From the NCBI RefSeq assembly GCF_050402865.1, contig NZ_BAABMF010000020.1, positions 1 to 64,000 of the forward strand: a stretch of DNA of 64,000 nt, given 5' to 3'. Numbering within the stretch: the stretch's first letter is position 1; each line of letters begins with the position of its first letter. Position numbers and translations under genes: made by a program. Below, piece after piece: positions 52,131 through 60,766 of this stretch. The DNA is from Clostridium_AF sediminicola. Lineage in GTDB: Bacteria; Bacillota; Clostridia; Clostridiales; Clostridiaceae. The notes below the pieces were generated by a model. The model worked only from the letters and a program-made list of their open reading frames with translations, had not been told where the DNA came from and searched no databases.

Positions 52131-53289
52131 ATTCAATTTTAAAAGATACAAAAATGGAATAATTACTATTGAAATTATATCGAGGATGCCAGAGAAGTTC
52201 CTCAACTTACTCTGGAAGAATAGAATTACAGTAAAAAACGTGAGAAAAAAAAATTTAACCACAATATATGCAGAAATAAATTTAAAAGATTATAGAGAAA
52301 CATGTAATTTAGCTAAGCGAGCTAAAGCTAAAATCAAAATAATAGATAGAAAAGGAATTTCGTTTATGTTGTTAAAGTTAAATAGGCGTAAAACTATTGC
52401 TGTTGGAGTTTTTGTATTTGTGAGCCTGATTTATTACTTATCAACTTTTATATGGGGTATAAAGATCAATACTGAAAAAAATGTAAGTCCTTTTGAAGTT
52501 AGACAAACGTTGTTGGATATTGGTATTAGACCGGGAATGGCTAAAAGCAAATTAAATACTATTTCTATTGAAGAAAAACTGATAAAAACCAATGATAGCA
52601 TAATGTGGGTGAGAGCAAGAATTGAAGGTTCGCAATTGATTGTTTCTGTTGCAGAGAGACAAGCACCACCTGTTATAGAAGTTGATAATGAGCCTAGTAA
52701 TTTAATTGCAAGTAAAGACGGAGTAATTGAAAGAGTATATACTAATAGTGGAACGGCAGTTGTTGAATATGGGCAAGTTGTAAAAGAAGGCGAGTTGCTT
52801 GTTAAAGGTGAGCAAGGAAAAGAAGGTAGTACATATGAAGTCCACGCTGAAGCGGATGTAATCGCTAAAACATTTTATGAGAAAAAATCACTTATTCCAA
52901 AAAAAATTATTAAAAAAGAAAAAACAGGTGAATGTATTGAGGAAATATATATAAAAATAGGTAAAAATAAATTTTTTATAAAAAAAGCTAAGAATATTTT
53001 CAAGAATTATGATAAAATAGTTAATAGTAAATCTTTATATACAAAGGTAACATATTATGAAATTAATCAAAAAAATATAGATAATGACATTAACTCATCT
53101 ATAGATAAAACAGTAGAAGAATTATCTAGTAAAATCATAATGGATATAGATAAAACAGTAACTATAAAGGATAGGATAATAAATCAAAAGGATATGGGAG
53201 ATAGTATAGAAGTTAGTGTTATTTTAGTTTGTGAAGAGAATATTGCAGTTTCTCAAAAATTATCAGTTTCGGATGTTAATGAAAATTAA
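52123..53289 (+). CDS. yqfD: Sporulation protein YqfD
   Basis: This 388-residue membrane protein is conserved in spore formers and belongs to the SpoIV-type YqfD family. The N-terminal cytoplasmic part (residues 1-85) precedes one membrane segment at about 88-108 (IAVGVFVFVSLIYYLSTFIW). A POTRA-like external part follows (VSPFEVRQTLLDIGIRPGMA) with WVRARIEGSQLIVSVAERQAP. ATG 52123 lies after GAGGAG and overlaps yqfC. In most relatives phoH follows, but here pgpH does. Confidence 0.92.
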   Translation: MSKFNFKRYKNGIITIEIISRMPEKFLNLLWKNRITVKNVRKKNLTTIYAEINLKDYRETCNLAKRAKAKIKIIDRKGISFMLLKLNRRKTIAVGVFVFVSLIYYLSTFIWGIKINTEKNVSPFEVRQTLLDIGIRPGMAKSKLNTISIEEKLIKTNDSIMWVRARIEGSQLIVSVAERQAPPVIEVDNEPSNLIASKDGVIERVYTNSGTAVVEYGQVVKEGELLVKGEQGKEGSTYEVHAEADVIAKTFYEKKSLIPKKIIKKEKTGECIEEIYIKIGKNKFFIKKAKNIFKNYDKIVNSKSLYTKVTYYEINQKNIDNDINSSIDKTVEELSSKIIMDIDKTVTIKDRIINQKDMGDSIEVSVILVCEENIAVSQKLSVSDVNEN

Positions 53290-53317
53290 AGGGTAGTACA
53301 TCAACGAAGGATGTGAA

Positions 53318-55390
53318 ATGGTGAAAAACATTTTTAATGAAAAAATACCTAAGCGAATTATAATTTTTATAATCAGTTTTGTTAGTGTATTCTTTATTTT
53401 AGTATCTTCATTGGTAACAAAGAAATACGATTTGAATGTTGGAGATATTGCTAATTTTGATATAAGAGCACCACGAGAGGTTCAAGATTCATTAAAGACT
53501 AAAGAAAAGGAAGAGCAAGAAGAGGCATCCATTCCTCTACAATATAATAAAGATGTGGAAATAAAAAATAATTCATTGGATGATATTGGAAGTTTCTTTT
53601 TTGAAGTAGGCAAACTAAAATCATCTGCATTAACAGAAGAAGAAAAATTAGCTAACCTAAAAAATCAAAAATACATTGAGATTACAGACCAAGATTTTCA
53701 GGCTGTTTTAGAATTAAGTGATGTAGAACTTGAAAAATTACAGAACTCTTTGGTTGAAATATTGGATGTAGTATTAGACTATGATATAAGAGAAGGAAAT
53801 ATGGTAGACGCTAATAATAAAAACGCGTCCAAGGAAGATATTAAAAAGGCACAAGAATATATTGATGTTAAATTTATTAAATTAAATATTTCGGGTGATT
53901 TAAAAGAGCTAGGTATAAAAATAGCATATACAAAGATAAAACCTAATTTCTTCTATGATGAAGAAAAAACGCAACAGTTAAAAACAGAAGCTAGAAAAAC
54001 AGTACAGCCAGTTATGATAAAAAAAGGTCAGACTATTGTAAAAGAAGGAGAACCAATAACAGAACGAGATTTAATAATACTAGAGGACTTGGGATTATTA
54101 GATAATAAATTTAATCAATATCTTTATTTAGCTATAGGAGCATTAGTTTTACTTATTCAAGGACTACAATGGTTTTTCCTTTACAGATACCATGCACCAA
54201 TATTTAGGGATTGGAGCAAGTTAATACTAATCAGTATTTTACTAATTATTTCTTTATTGCTATCTAGGAGTATAATGATAATTTCGGCATATGCTATACC
54301 TTTGGCATGTGTTCCAATGCTTATCACATTATTGATTAATGATAAGGTATCACTAATGGTTAATCTGTCAAACTGTATTTTGATTAGTGCAGTTGTTCAG
54401 TTCAATATTGAAGTTACTCTTATTGCTATTATGAGTTGTATATTAGGAACTGTAGCTATAAAGAAACTTCAACAAAGAAACGATATATTATATGGATCTT
54501 TATATATTGGATTAATATGTGGTGTTTTAACTTTATCAGTTGGATTTTTGTTATCTAATAATGTTATAGAAGTACTAACAAAATCTGTTTTGGTCTTTAT
54601 GGGAAGCACTATTTCAGCAGTACTTACAATTGGCTTTCTTCCATTATTTGAAAGTACTTTTGACATTGTAACTACTATAAAACTATTAGAATTGTCAAAT
54701 CCTAATCATCCACTACAAAAGAAATTATTATTAGAAGCACCAGGAACATATCATCATAGTATTTTAGTTGGTAATCTGGCAGAGCTTGCTGCTGAAAGAG
54801 TTGGAGGAAATCCAGTATTAGCAAGAGTATCAGCTTATTATCATGATATAGGAAAATTAAAAAGGCCAATGTTTTTCAAAGAAAATCAAATTGGAAAAGA
54901 AAATCCGCATGACAAAATAAACCCTAACTTAAGTACTTTAATAATCACAGCACATGTGAAAGATGGAGTGGAAATGGCGAGAGAGTATAGGTTACCAAAG
55001 GTAATACAGGATGCTATTGAACAGCATCATGGGACTTCACTAGTTAGTTTTTTCTATATAACTGCAAAAAATAACGCTGAAAAACCTGAAGAAATTAGAG
55101 AAGAAGACTTTAGATACCCTGGACCTATTCCTAAAAGTAAAGAAGTTGCAATCGTTATGTTAGCCGATAGCGTAGAAGCTGCAGTACGATCAATAAGTGA
55201 ACCAACAAAAGGTAAAATAGAAGAGATGGTAAATAAAATAATTAAAGGTAAATTAAACACTGATCAATTAGACAATTGTGATCTAACTTTAAAGGATTTA
55301 AATACTATCAGAAAAGCATTCTTAAAAGTTTTATCAGGAATTTATCACCAAAGGATAGAATATCCGTCTGAGAAAAATATGGATAAGTAA
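53318..55390 (+). CDS. pgpH: Cyclic-di-AMP phosphodiesterase, 7TMR-HD type
   Basis: PgpH cleaves c-di-AMP, the messenger that tunes K+ and osmolyte uptake. The 690-residue protein has an N-terminal membrane segment, an extracellular 7TMR-HDED domain (about 50-260), seven membrane helices (about 270-450), and the cytoplasmic HD domain (about 475-680). HD ligands are visible in TYHHSILVGNLAELAAER, YYHDIGKLKRP and EQHHGTSLVSFF. ATG 53318 starts it. It is directly followed by ybeY, its usual neighbour. Confidence 0.94.
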   Translation: MVKNIFNEKIPKRIIIFIISFVSVFFILVSSLVTKKYDLNVGDIANFDIRAPREVQDSLKTKEKEEQEEASIPLQYNKDVEIKNNSLDDIGSFFFEVGKLKSSALTEEEKLANLKNQKYIEITDQDFQAVLELSDVELEKLQNSLVEILDVVLDYDIREGNMVDANNKNASKEDIKKAQEYIDVKFIKLNISGDLKELGIKIAYTKIKPNFFYDEEKTQQLKTEARKTVQPVMIKKGQTIVKEGEPITERDLIILEDLGLLDNKFNQYLYLAIGALVLLIQGLQWFFLYRYHAPIFRDWSKLILISILLIISLLLSRSIMIISAYAIPLACVPMLITLLINDKVSLMVNLSNCILISAVVQFNIEVTLIAIMSCILGTVAIKKLQQRNDILYGSLYIGLICGVLTLSVGFLLSNNVIEVLTKSVLVFMGSTISAVLTIGFLPLFESTFDIVTTIKLLELSNPNHPLQKKLLLEAPGTYHHSILVGNLAELAAERVGGNPVLARVSAYYHDIGKLKRPMFFKENQIGKENPHDKINPNLSTLIITAHVKDGVEMAREYRLPKVIQDAIEQHHGTSLVSFFYITAKNNAEKPEEIREEDFRYPGPIPKSKEVAIVMLADSVEAAVRSISEPTKGKIEEMVNKIIKGKLNTDQLDNCDLTLKDLNTIRKAFLKVLSGIYHQRIEYPSEKNMDK

Positions 55391-55405
55391 AAGGAGAATA
55401 AGAAT

Positions 55406-55909
55406 TTGCTTTATATTGATAATAGGCAAGGTAATATAGAGATTAATGATGAACTAAATAAAATTGTTGAAAAAATTATTGAATTTACTTTAGAAAAAGA
55501 AAATGTGAATTTGGAAACAGAAATTAGTTTGATATTTGTTGATAATGATACAATAAAAGGAATTAATTATGAAACAAGAAATATAAATAAAGAAACAGAT
55601 GTCCTTTCATTTCCAATGTTAAGCTATCCGAATGGAAAAGTTTATAAAGAAATTTATAACAATGAGTCTTTTTCATATGAAGATTTTAACGAAGGAAATT
55701 TGGTTTTAGGAGACATAGTTTTATCGTTAGAAAAGGCAAAAGAACAAAGCAATGAGTATAACCATAGTTTTTTTAGAGAAGTTTGTTATTTATGCATTCA
55801 TTCTCTTTTACATCTTCTTGGATATGATCATATGAAAGATGATGAAAAAGTTATTATGAGAAAAAGAGAAGAAGAGATATTAAATGAATTTAATATTGTA
55901 AGGAATTGA
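55406..55909 (+). CDS. ybeY: Endoribonuclease YbeY
   Basis: YbeY is a zinc-dependent factor in 16S rRNA 3' end maturation and quality control. The 167-residue protein has the metal motif HSLLHLLGYDH (HxxxHxxxxxH) at about 131-141, with Ser in place of the common Gly after the first His. NKETDVLSFP is also present. The start is TTG 55406 after AAGGAG. Its stop codon lies inside a 26-base perfect palindrome. Confidence 0.94.
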   Translation: MLYIDNRQGNIEINDELNKIVEKIIEFTLEKENVNLETEISLIFVDNDTIKGINYETRNINKETDVLSFPMLSYPNGKVYKEIYNNESFSYEDFNEGNLVLGDIVLSLEKAKEQSNEYNHSFFREVCYLCIHSLLHLLGYDHMKDDEKVIMRKREEEILNEFNIVRN

Positions 55910-55931
55910 CATGCAGATTTCTGCATGTCAA
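55906..55931. repeat. Perfect 12-bp inverted repeat over the ybeY stop
   Basis: TTGACATGCAGA, two bases, TCTGCATGTCAA. The palindrome includes the ybeY TGA and lies 49 bases before the next start codon. There is no T-run, so it is not a typical terminator. It could be an operator or an RNA-processing hairpin. Confidence 0.8.
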
Positions 55932-55979
55932 AATTATGTTAAAGATATAAAATATAAAGAAAACCAAAGTGGGGTAAGT

Positions 55980-56681
55980 ATGAGAAAAGTAAAAAAACTG
56001 ATAGATAGTTTTAACTATGCAATTGAAGGAATAGTTTACGCTGTAAGAACGCAAAGAAATATGAAAATACATATGATTGCAACTTTAGTTGTATTAACAG
56101 GTTGCTTTTTTTACGATCTTTCTAAACTAGAGTTAATTGCAGTAACATTTGCTATATCTATGGTTGTAGTATGTGAGATGATAAATACTGCAATAGAGGC
56201 AACAATAGATGCAACTACTAACTATTATCATCCATTAGCTAAAATCGGTAAGAATGTAGCAGCAGGAGCAGTGCTTATATCTGCTATAAATGCAGTATTT
56301 GTAGGTTACGTAATTTTTGGAGAAAAACTTAGACCTTTTACTTTTGAAGTTATGAAAAAGATTAAAAATTCAAATCCATACATGGTTTTTTTAATACTGG
56401 TTATTGTATCTATTGTAACGGTAATTGTTAAAGCAATTTTTGGAGAAGGGACTCCACTAAAAGGAGGCATGCCAAGCGGGCATAGTGCAATAGGATTTTC
56501 CATAGCAACTACAATAGCATTACTCACTGAGGAACCTATATCAATAATGTTGGCATATTTAATGGCATTTATAATTGCGCAGAGTAGGGTTGACTCAGAG
56601 GTTCATTCAGCTTTTGAAGTAATAGTAGGGGCGATATTTGGAACACTCTTAACTTTACTAATTTTTGAATTATTTTGGTAA
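55980..56681 (+). CDS. Undecaprenol kinase fused to PAP2 phosphatase
   Basis: This 233-residue membrane protein joins two activities on lipid carriers. Residues about 1-115 are DgkA-like (FNYAIEGIVYAVRTQRNMKI, the signature CEMINTAIEATID, HPLAKIGKNVAAGAVL). Residues about 120-233 are PAP2-like, with PSGHSAIGFS and SRVDSEVHSAFEVIVGA. In Gram-positives the kinase phosphorylates undecaprenol, so the fusion may balance undecaprenyl phosphate. ATG 55980 gives the family N-terminus. An earlier ATG at 55911 lies in the palindrome. Confidence 0.9.
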   Translation: MRKVKKLIDSFNYAIEGIVYAVRTQRNMKIHMIATLVVLTGCFFYDLSKLELIAVTFAISMVVVCEMINTAIEATIDATTNYYHPLAKIGKNVAAGAVLISAINAVFVGYVIFGEKLRPFTFEVMKKIKNSNPYMVFLILVIVSIVTVIVKAIFGEGTPLKGGMPSGHSAIGFSIATTIALLTEEPISIMLAYLMAFIIAQSRVDSEVHSAFEVIVGAIFGTLLTLLIFELFW

Positions 56682-56838
56682 AAAAAGTATTTAAGTGAGA
56701 ATGAAATCTTCAATAGTTTCTTAAAAAGTATAAATTATATTTGCTAAGGATTAATATTTATGACAAGTGGAATAACATAAGTATTAGTGTTATAATCAAT
56801 TTACTAAGTTAATATCATTTCTTAACGGAGGAGATTAA

Positions 56839-57252
56839 ATGAATAAGTTATCTGAAGAATATATAGAATTAATGAAAGAAGCTATGAAATATAGAGAAAA
56901 TGCCTATGTACCATATTCTAAATTCAAAGTAGGAGCAGCTATTTTAACTGAAGAAGGAAAGATATATGGTGGTTGTAATATAGAAAATGCATCTTATGGA
57001 GCTACAAATTGCGCAGAGAGAACCGCTATTTTTAAAGCTGTTTCAGAAGGGGTAAGGAAAATTTCGGCAATTGCAATAATAGGTGATGTGAATGCAATTA
57101 CATATCCTTGTGGTATTTGTAGACAGGTAATATTAGAATTTGGAGATAAGGATGTTGATGTAATAGTTTTTACTAGTTTGGAGAATTACGAAGTAATTAA
57201 ATTAGAGAATATACTGCCATATGCTTTTACTAAATTGGATTTGTCAAAATAA
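56839..57252 (+). CDS. cdd: Cytidine deaminase
   Basis: Cdd converts cytidine or deoxycytidine to uridine. The 137-residue enzyme has the zinc and proton-shuttle motif NCAERTAIFKA at about 57-67 and PCGICRQVI at about 91-99. CGGAGGAG precedes ATG 56839. It lies just before era, its usual position in Firmicutes. Confidence 0.97.
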   Translation: MNKLSEEYIELMKEAMKYRENAYVPYSKFKVGAAILTEEGKIYGGCNIENASYGATNCAERTAIFKAVSEGVRKISAIAIIGDVNAITYPCGICRQVILEFGDKDVDVIVFTSLENYEVIKLENILPYAFTKLDLSK

Positions 57253-57261
57253 GGAGGAAAT

Positions 57262-58146
57262 ATGTTTAAATCAGGCTTTGTAACAATAATTGGAAGACCA
57301 AATGTAGGAAAATCAACACTAACAAACAGAATTATGGGTGAAAAACTTTCAATAGTATCTTGTAGGCCCCAAACAACAAGAAATAATATTCAGACTATTT
57401 TAACTAAAAATAATTACCAGTTAATATTTGTGGATACTCCAGGTATACATAAACCAAGACATAAACTTGGAGAGTTCATGGTAAAAACTGCAGAAGAATC
57501 CGTTAAGGATGTAGACCTGGTAATTTTCATGACCAACCCTCAGGAGGAAATAGCCAAGGGTGATGAAATGATACTAGAAGGGCTAAAAAATTCAAAAAAG
57601 ACCGTATTTTTGGTAATAAATAAAGTTGACGAAAACTCAAGAGAGCTAACAGCAAAAACATTAAAAAATTATTCAGAAATTATGGAATTTGACGAAATTA
57701 TACCTATATCAGCACTTAAAGGTAAAAATGTAGATAAATTGATTGAACTTATCGTAGAGAATATTCCAGAAGGGCCACAATATTATCCAGAAGATATGAT
57801 TACTGACCAACAAGAGAGATTTGTAGTATCTGAAATAATAAGAGAAAAAATATTAAGAATGCTTTCACAGGAAGTTCCACATGGAACAGCGGTAGAAATT
57901 ATTTCATACAAACAGAAAAAAAATAATTCATATGTTATTGATGCAACGATTTTATGTGAAAAAGATTCACATAAAGGCATTATTATTGGAAAAGGTGGCT
58001 CAATGCTGAAAAAAATAGGTACATATGCAAGACAAGATATAGAAAAATTGTTAAATGAAAAAGTTAATTTGAAGCTTTGGGTAAAAATTAAAAAAGACTG
58101 GAGAGATAGTTCTTTTGTATTAAAGGAATTAGGCTATAAAAAATAG
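57262..58146 (+). CDS. era: GTPase Era
   Basis: Era is a 16S rRNA-binding GTPase for small-subunit assembly. The 294-residue protein has G1 GRPNVGKST (12-20), G3 DTPG, G4 NKVD, and a C-terminal KH domain with GIIIGKGGSMLKKIGTYARQ. AAGGAGG precedes ATG 57262, nine bases after cdd. Confidence 0.98.
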   Translation: MFKSGFVTIIGRPNVGKSTLTNRIMGEKLSIVSCRPQTTRNNIQTILTKNNYQLIFVDTPGIHKPRHKLGEFMVKTAEESVKDVDLVIFMTNPQEEIAKGDEMILEGLKNSKKTVFLVINKVDENSRELTAKTLKNYSEIMEFDEIIPISALKGKNVDKLIELIVENIPEGPQYYPEDMITDQQERFVVSEIIREKILRMLSQEVPHGTAVEIISYKQKKNNSYVIDATILCEKDSHKGIIIGKGGSMLKKIGTYARQDIEKLLNEKVNLKLWVKIKKDWRDSSFVLKELGYKK

Positions 58147-58172
58147 GGTATAATAACTTAGGAGGATAACTT

Positions 58173-58916
58173 TTGTCAATATTCAAGACTAGAGCAATAG
58201 TTTTAAAATCACAAGATTATAAAGAAAACGACAAAATATTATGGTTGTTTTCTGAAAAACTTGGTAAAATTTCTTGTATTGCTAGAGGAGCGAAAAGAAA
58301 AAGGAGCAAACTTGCATCTTTTACTCAACAATTTTGTTATGGAGAATATATAATATATAAAGGGAAAAGTTTATATACAATTAATGAAATTGAATTAATT
58401 GATTCTTTCCAGACTTTCTTAAATGATTTGGATTCAATTACATATGCCTCATACTTATGTGAGTTAATTATGATAGCTTTGACAGAACAAGAGAGTAATA
58501 GAGCTCTTTTTCAAGATTTTGTGAAGGCATTTTACTTGATAAAGAGTGAAGCTATAGATTTTGAGATGATTGCACGTGCATTTGAGATTAAAATATTAAA
58601 ACATACTGGATATGGTATGAATTTTAATAGTTGTTGTATTTGTAACAACAGAATGAGTTCAACAAATAAGTTTTCATTGAAGTATTATGGAGGTATTTGT
58701 AAAAATTGTAATGATATGAATTATGTGAATATTAGTAATGGAGCGTTCAATCTTTTGAGATTTTTAAATAGAACGGAGATTGAAAATGTTCACAGAGTAA
58801 CTTTATCTAAAGAATTAAAAAAGGAAATTTACTCACTATTAAATGCGTTAATATGTCAAAGTTATTCAAAAAGGCCCAAAAGCCTAGATATTTTTAAATA
58901 TTTAAAAGAGGAGTGA
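58173..58916 (+). CDS. recO: DNA repair protein RecO
   Basis: RecO helps load RecA at gaps. The 247-residue protein has the N-terminal OB fold (FKTRAIVLKSQDYKENDKIL, CIARGAKRKRSKL), a helical middle, and a four-Cys zinc region (CCICN then CKNC, about 157-178). The start is TTG 58173 after AGGAGG. It is the last gene of the era operon, with the next gene only six bases downstream. Confidence 0.94.
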   Translation: MSIFKTRAIVLKSQDYKENDKILWLFSEKLGKISCIARGAKRKRSKLASFTQQFCYGEYIIYKGKSLYTINEIELIDSFQTFLNDLDSITYASYLCELIMIALTEQESNRALFQDFVKAFYLIKSEAIDFEMIARAFEIKILKHTGYGMNFNSCCICNNRMSSTNKFSLKYYGGICKNCNDMNYVNISNGAFNLLRFLNRTEIENVHRVTLSKELKKEIYSLLNALICQSYSKRPKSLDIFKYLKEE

Positions 58917-58922
58917 TTATGA

Positions 58923-59567
58923 ATGAGTGAAGTTACATTAGAAAAAATTGATATTATCAAAGAAAGAAGTGGGGTATCTTATAAAGTTGCTAAAGAAGCT
59001 CTTTTAGCAACTAATGGTGATGTTGTTGAGGCACTAATATATATTGAAAATAATCAAAATTGTATTTCAGATAAAGTATTTTCTTCTTTTGATGAATTCA
59101 AAGAATGGATAAAAGATTTAGTTAAAAAAGGTAATGTTAATAGAATAAAGATAAAAAAAGAAGACAAAGTTATAATGGATATTCCTGTTACAGCTGGAGT
59201 GGCAGTTGGTTTAGTTTCTTTATATATACCATATTTACTTATTATCGGTGTTGCTACTGCTGTTTTAACAAAACTTACTATTGAAATAATCAAGAGCGAT
59301 GGTTCTGTTGAAGTGGTAAATTCAATTATTAAGAATACTGCTAATGATATAAAGAATTCTGCTAGTGATGTTAAAAATAAAGTTAATGATTTAGCTTCTG
59401 ATGTTAAAGAGAAAGTTGATGATATAACACAAGATGTTAAAGAAAAATTTGATAGTGGAAACGAAAATAAAGAAAGTAATGATAGTAATGTTTATCAGTA
59501 CACTGTTACATTTGAAGACGTAGAAAATCCTGAAGATACAGGCAATGAAAAAAAAGAAAATGAATAG
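58923..59567 (+). CDS. UBA-like and DUF4342-type protein with 11-residue repeats
   Basis: This 214-residue protein has three parts. Residues 1-48 look like a UBA/TS-N helix bundle (LEKIDIIKERSGVSYKVAKE, NGDVVEALIYIE). Residues about 60-125 match DUF4342, with one hydrophobic, probably membrane-associated, stretch (VTAGVAVGLVSLYIPYLLII). Residues about 138-190 are amphipathic repeats of 11 residues (NDIKNSASDVKN, NDLASDVKEKVD, ITQDVKEKFDS). Function unknown. It follows recO by six bases. Confidence 0.75.
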   Translation: MSEVTLEKIDIIKERSGVSYKVAKEALLATNGDVVEALIYIENNQNCISDKVFSSFDEFKEWIKDLVKKGNVNRIKIKKEDKVIMDIPVTAGVAVGLVSLYIPYLLIIGVATAVLTKLTIEIIKSDGSVEVVNSIIKNTANDIKNSASDVKNKVNDLASDVKEKVDDITQDVKEKFDSGNENKESNDSNVYQYTVTFEDVENPEDTGNEKKENE

Positions 59568-59572
59568 GAAGA

Positions 59573-59612
59573 TAGAAGTAGCAGAAGTTTTGCTACTTCT
59601 TATATTTTTCTA
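59573..59612 (+). terminator. Terminator of the pgpH-to-recO region
   Basis: AGAAGTAGCA and TGCTACTTCT form the stem, followed by TATATTTTTC. Confidence 0.8.
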
Positions 59613-59941
59613 TAGAAATAATTAATACTAAAATTTAGAAAAGTGTGTTATAATACCTATATGTTAAAAAATACCATTAAATCAAAAATAATAAAAAAGG
59701 TTATGAAAAAGATAGGTTTATGTGGTATAATAAAGAGAATATTCCAAATTGACTGAATTTTATGAAAAGACATGATAGAACTAAAATGTAATAAAATACA
59801 AATAAATAGGATTATATAGGAGAAAAATAAGCATATTAAGAAATAAATAGGTATAAATATTAAATGTGCTATACAATAAATCGATATATTCTGTTATAAT
59901 ATACACATATAGTTGAGCTGTTTGAGAGGAGGTAGATTAAA
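59613..59941 (+). other. Intergenic region upstream of the CcpN-like gene
   Basis: This AT-rich stretch has several exact TATAAT words (59649, 59726, 59895), none with a strong -35 at the right distance. The one at 59895 is best placed for the next gene. The ribosome site AGGAGGT lies at 59927-59933. No open frame or strong hairpin was seen. Confidence 0.5.
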
Positions 59942-60574
59942 ATTAACTTATCGCCAAGACAAAAAGCAATTATTAAGCTGGTTAAATCTTTTCAACCAAT
60001 TACAAGTGAAAAATTAGCTGAAAAGGTAGGGGTGACCAGAGCTGCAATAAGACCTGATTTAGCTATCTTGACAATGACAGGAATTTTAGAAGCTAAGCCT
60101 AAGGTTGGATATATCTATTCACAAAAATCTTCAACAAGTATAATTAATGATTATATTAAAAAAATTTTTGTGAAAGACATAATGTCAAAACCAGTTACTA
60201 TTGATGAGCAGAGTACTATTTATGATGCAATTGTTGCTTTGTTCTTAAATGATGTAGGAACATTATGGGTTAAAAACAATGAATATCTGGTTGGAGCAGT
60301 ATCTAGGAAAGATTTCTTGAAAGTTTCCATAGGTGGAACTGATTTAAATAAAGTTCCAGTAGGTATAATTATGACTAGAATGCCAAATATTATATATGTG
60401 GAAGCTGAAGATTCAGCTTATCTGGCTGCTACAAAAATAATTGACCATGAGGTTGACAGTATACCAGTCATTGAAAAAGTAGAAGAAAAAGGAGAAGAAA
60501 AGTTTAAGGTTATTGGTAAATTATCAAAAACAAACATAACAAGATTGTTTGTAAAAATGGGTAAAAATATTTAG
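59942..60574 (+). CDS. ccpN: CcpN-like HTH-CBS transcription repressor, ATT start
   Basis: CcpN represses gluconeogenic genes in Bacillus. This 210-residue protein has an N-terminal winged helix (about 1-60: RQKAIIKLVKSFQPITSEKL, VGVTRAAIRPDLAILTMTGI) and two CBS domains (about 75-135 and 145-205). The first AUG/GUG start is GTG 60032, which falls inside the winged helix. The ribosome site GGAGGT (59928-59933) points to ATT 59942, eight bases away, which restores the whole domain and matches the Bacillus protein. ppdK lies downstream, a plausible target. Confidence 0.85.
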   Translation: MNLSPRQKAIIKLVKSFQPITSEKLAEKVGVTRAAIRPDLAILTMTGILEAKPKVGYIYSQKSSTSIINDYIKKIFVKDIMSKPVTIDEQSTIYDAIVALFLNDVGTLWVKNNEYLVGAVSRKDFLKVSIGGTDLNKVPVGIIMTRMPNIIYVEAEDSAYLAATKIIDHEVDSIPVIEKVEEKGEEKFKVIGKLSKTNITRLFVKMGKNI

Positions 60575-60635
60575 TCAATATTTAAAAAGGTAATTTGGGT
60601 AAATTAATTATATTAATTTGCCCTTGTAACAATAT

Positions 60636-60737
60636 ATAGAGATTCTACCGTGAAATTTTATTTATATACGTCCAAAATATTTAAATATCAATTATTTTGA
60701 ACTTGTATGAATTGATTATTCAACCGAGATATCTATA
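60636..60737. repeat. Family-2 intergenic hairpin repeat, copy B
   Basis: It shares the outer blocks ATTCTACCGTGAAATTTTAT and CCGAGATATCTATA with copy A. The core pairs CAAAATA (about 60673) with TATTTTG (about 60693). It ends 29 bases before the ppdK start, so it would lie in the ppdK leader if transcribed. Confidence 0.65.
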
Positions 60738-60766
60738 GCATAATATTTAATAAGGGGATGTTTACT

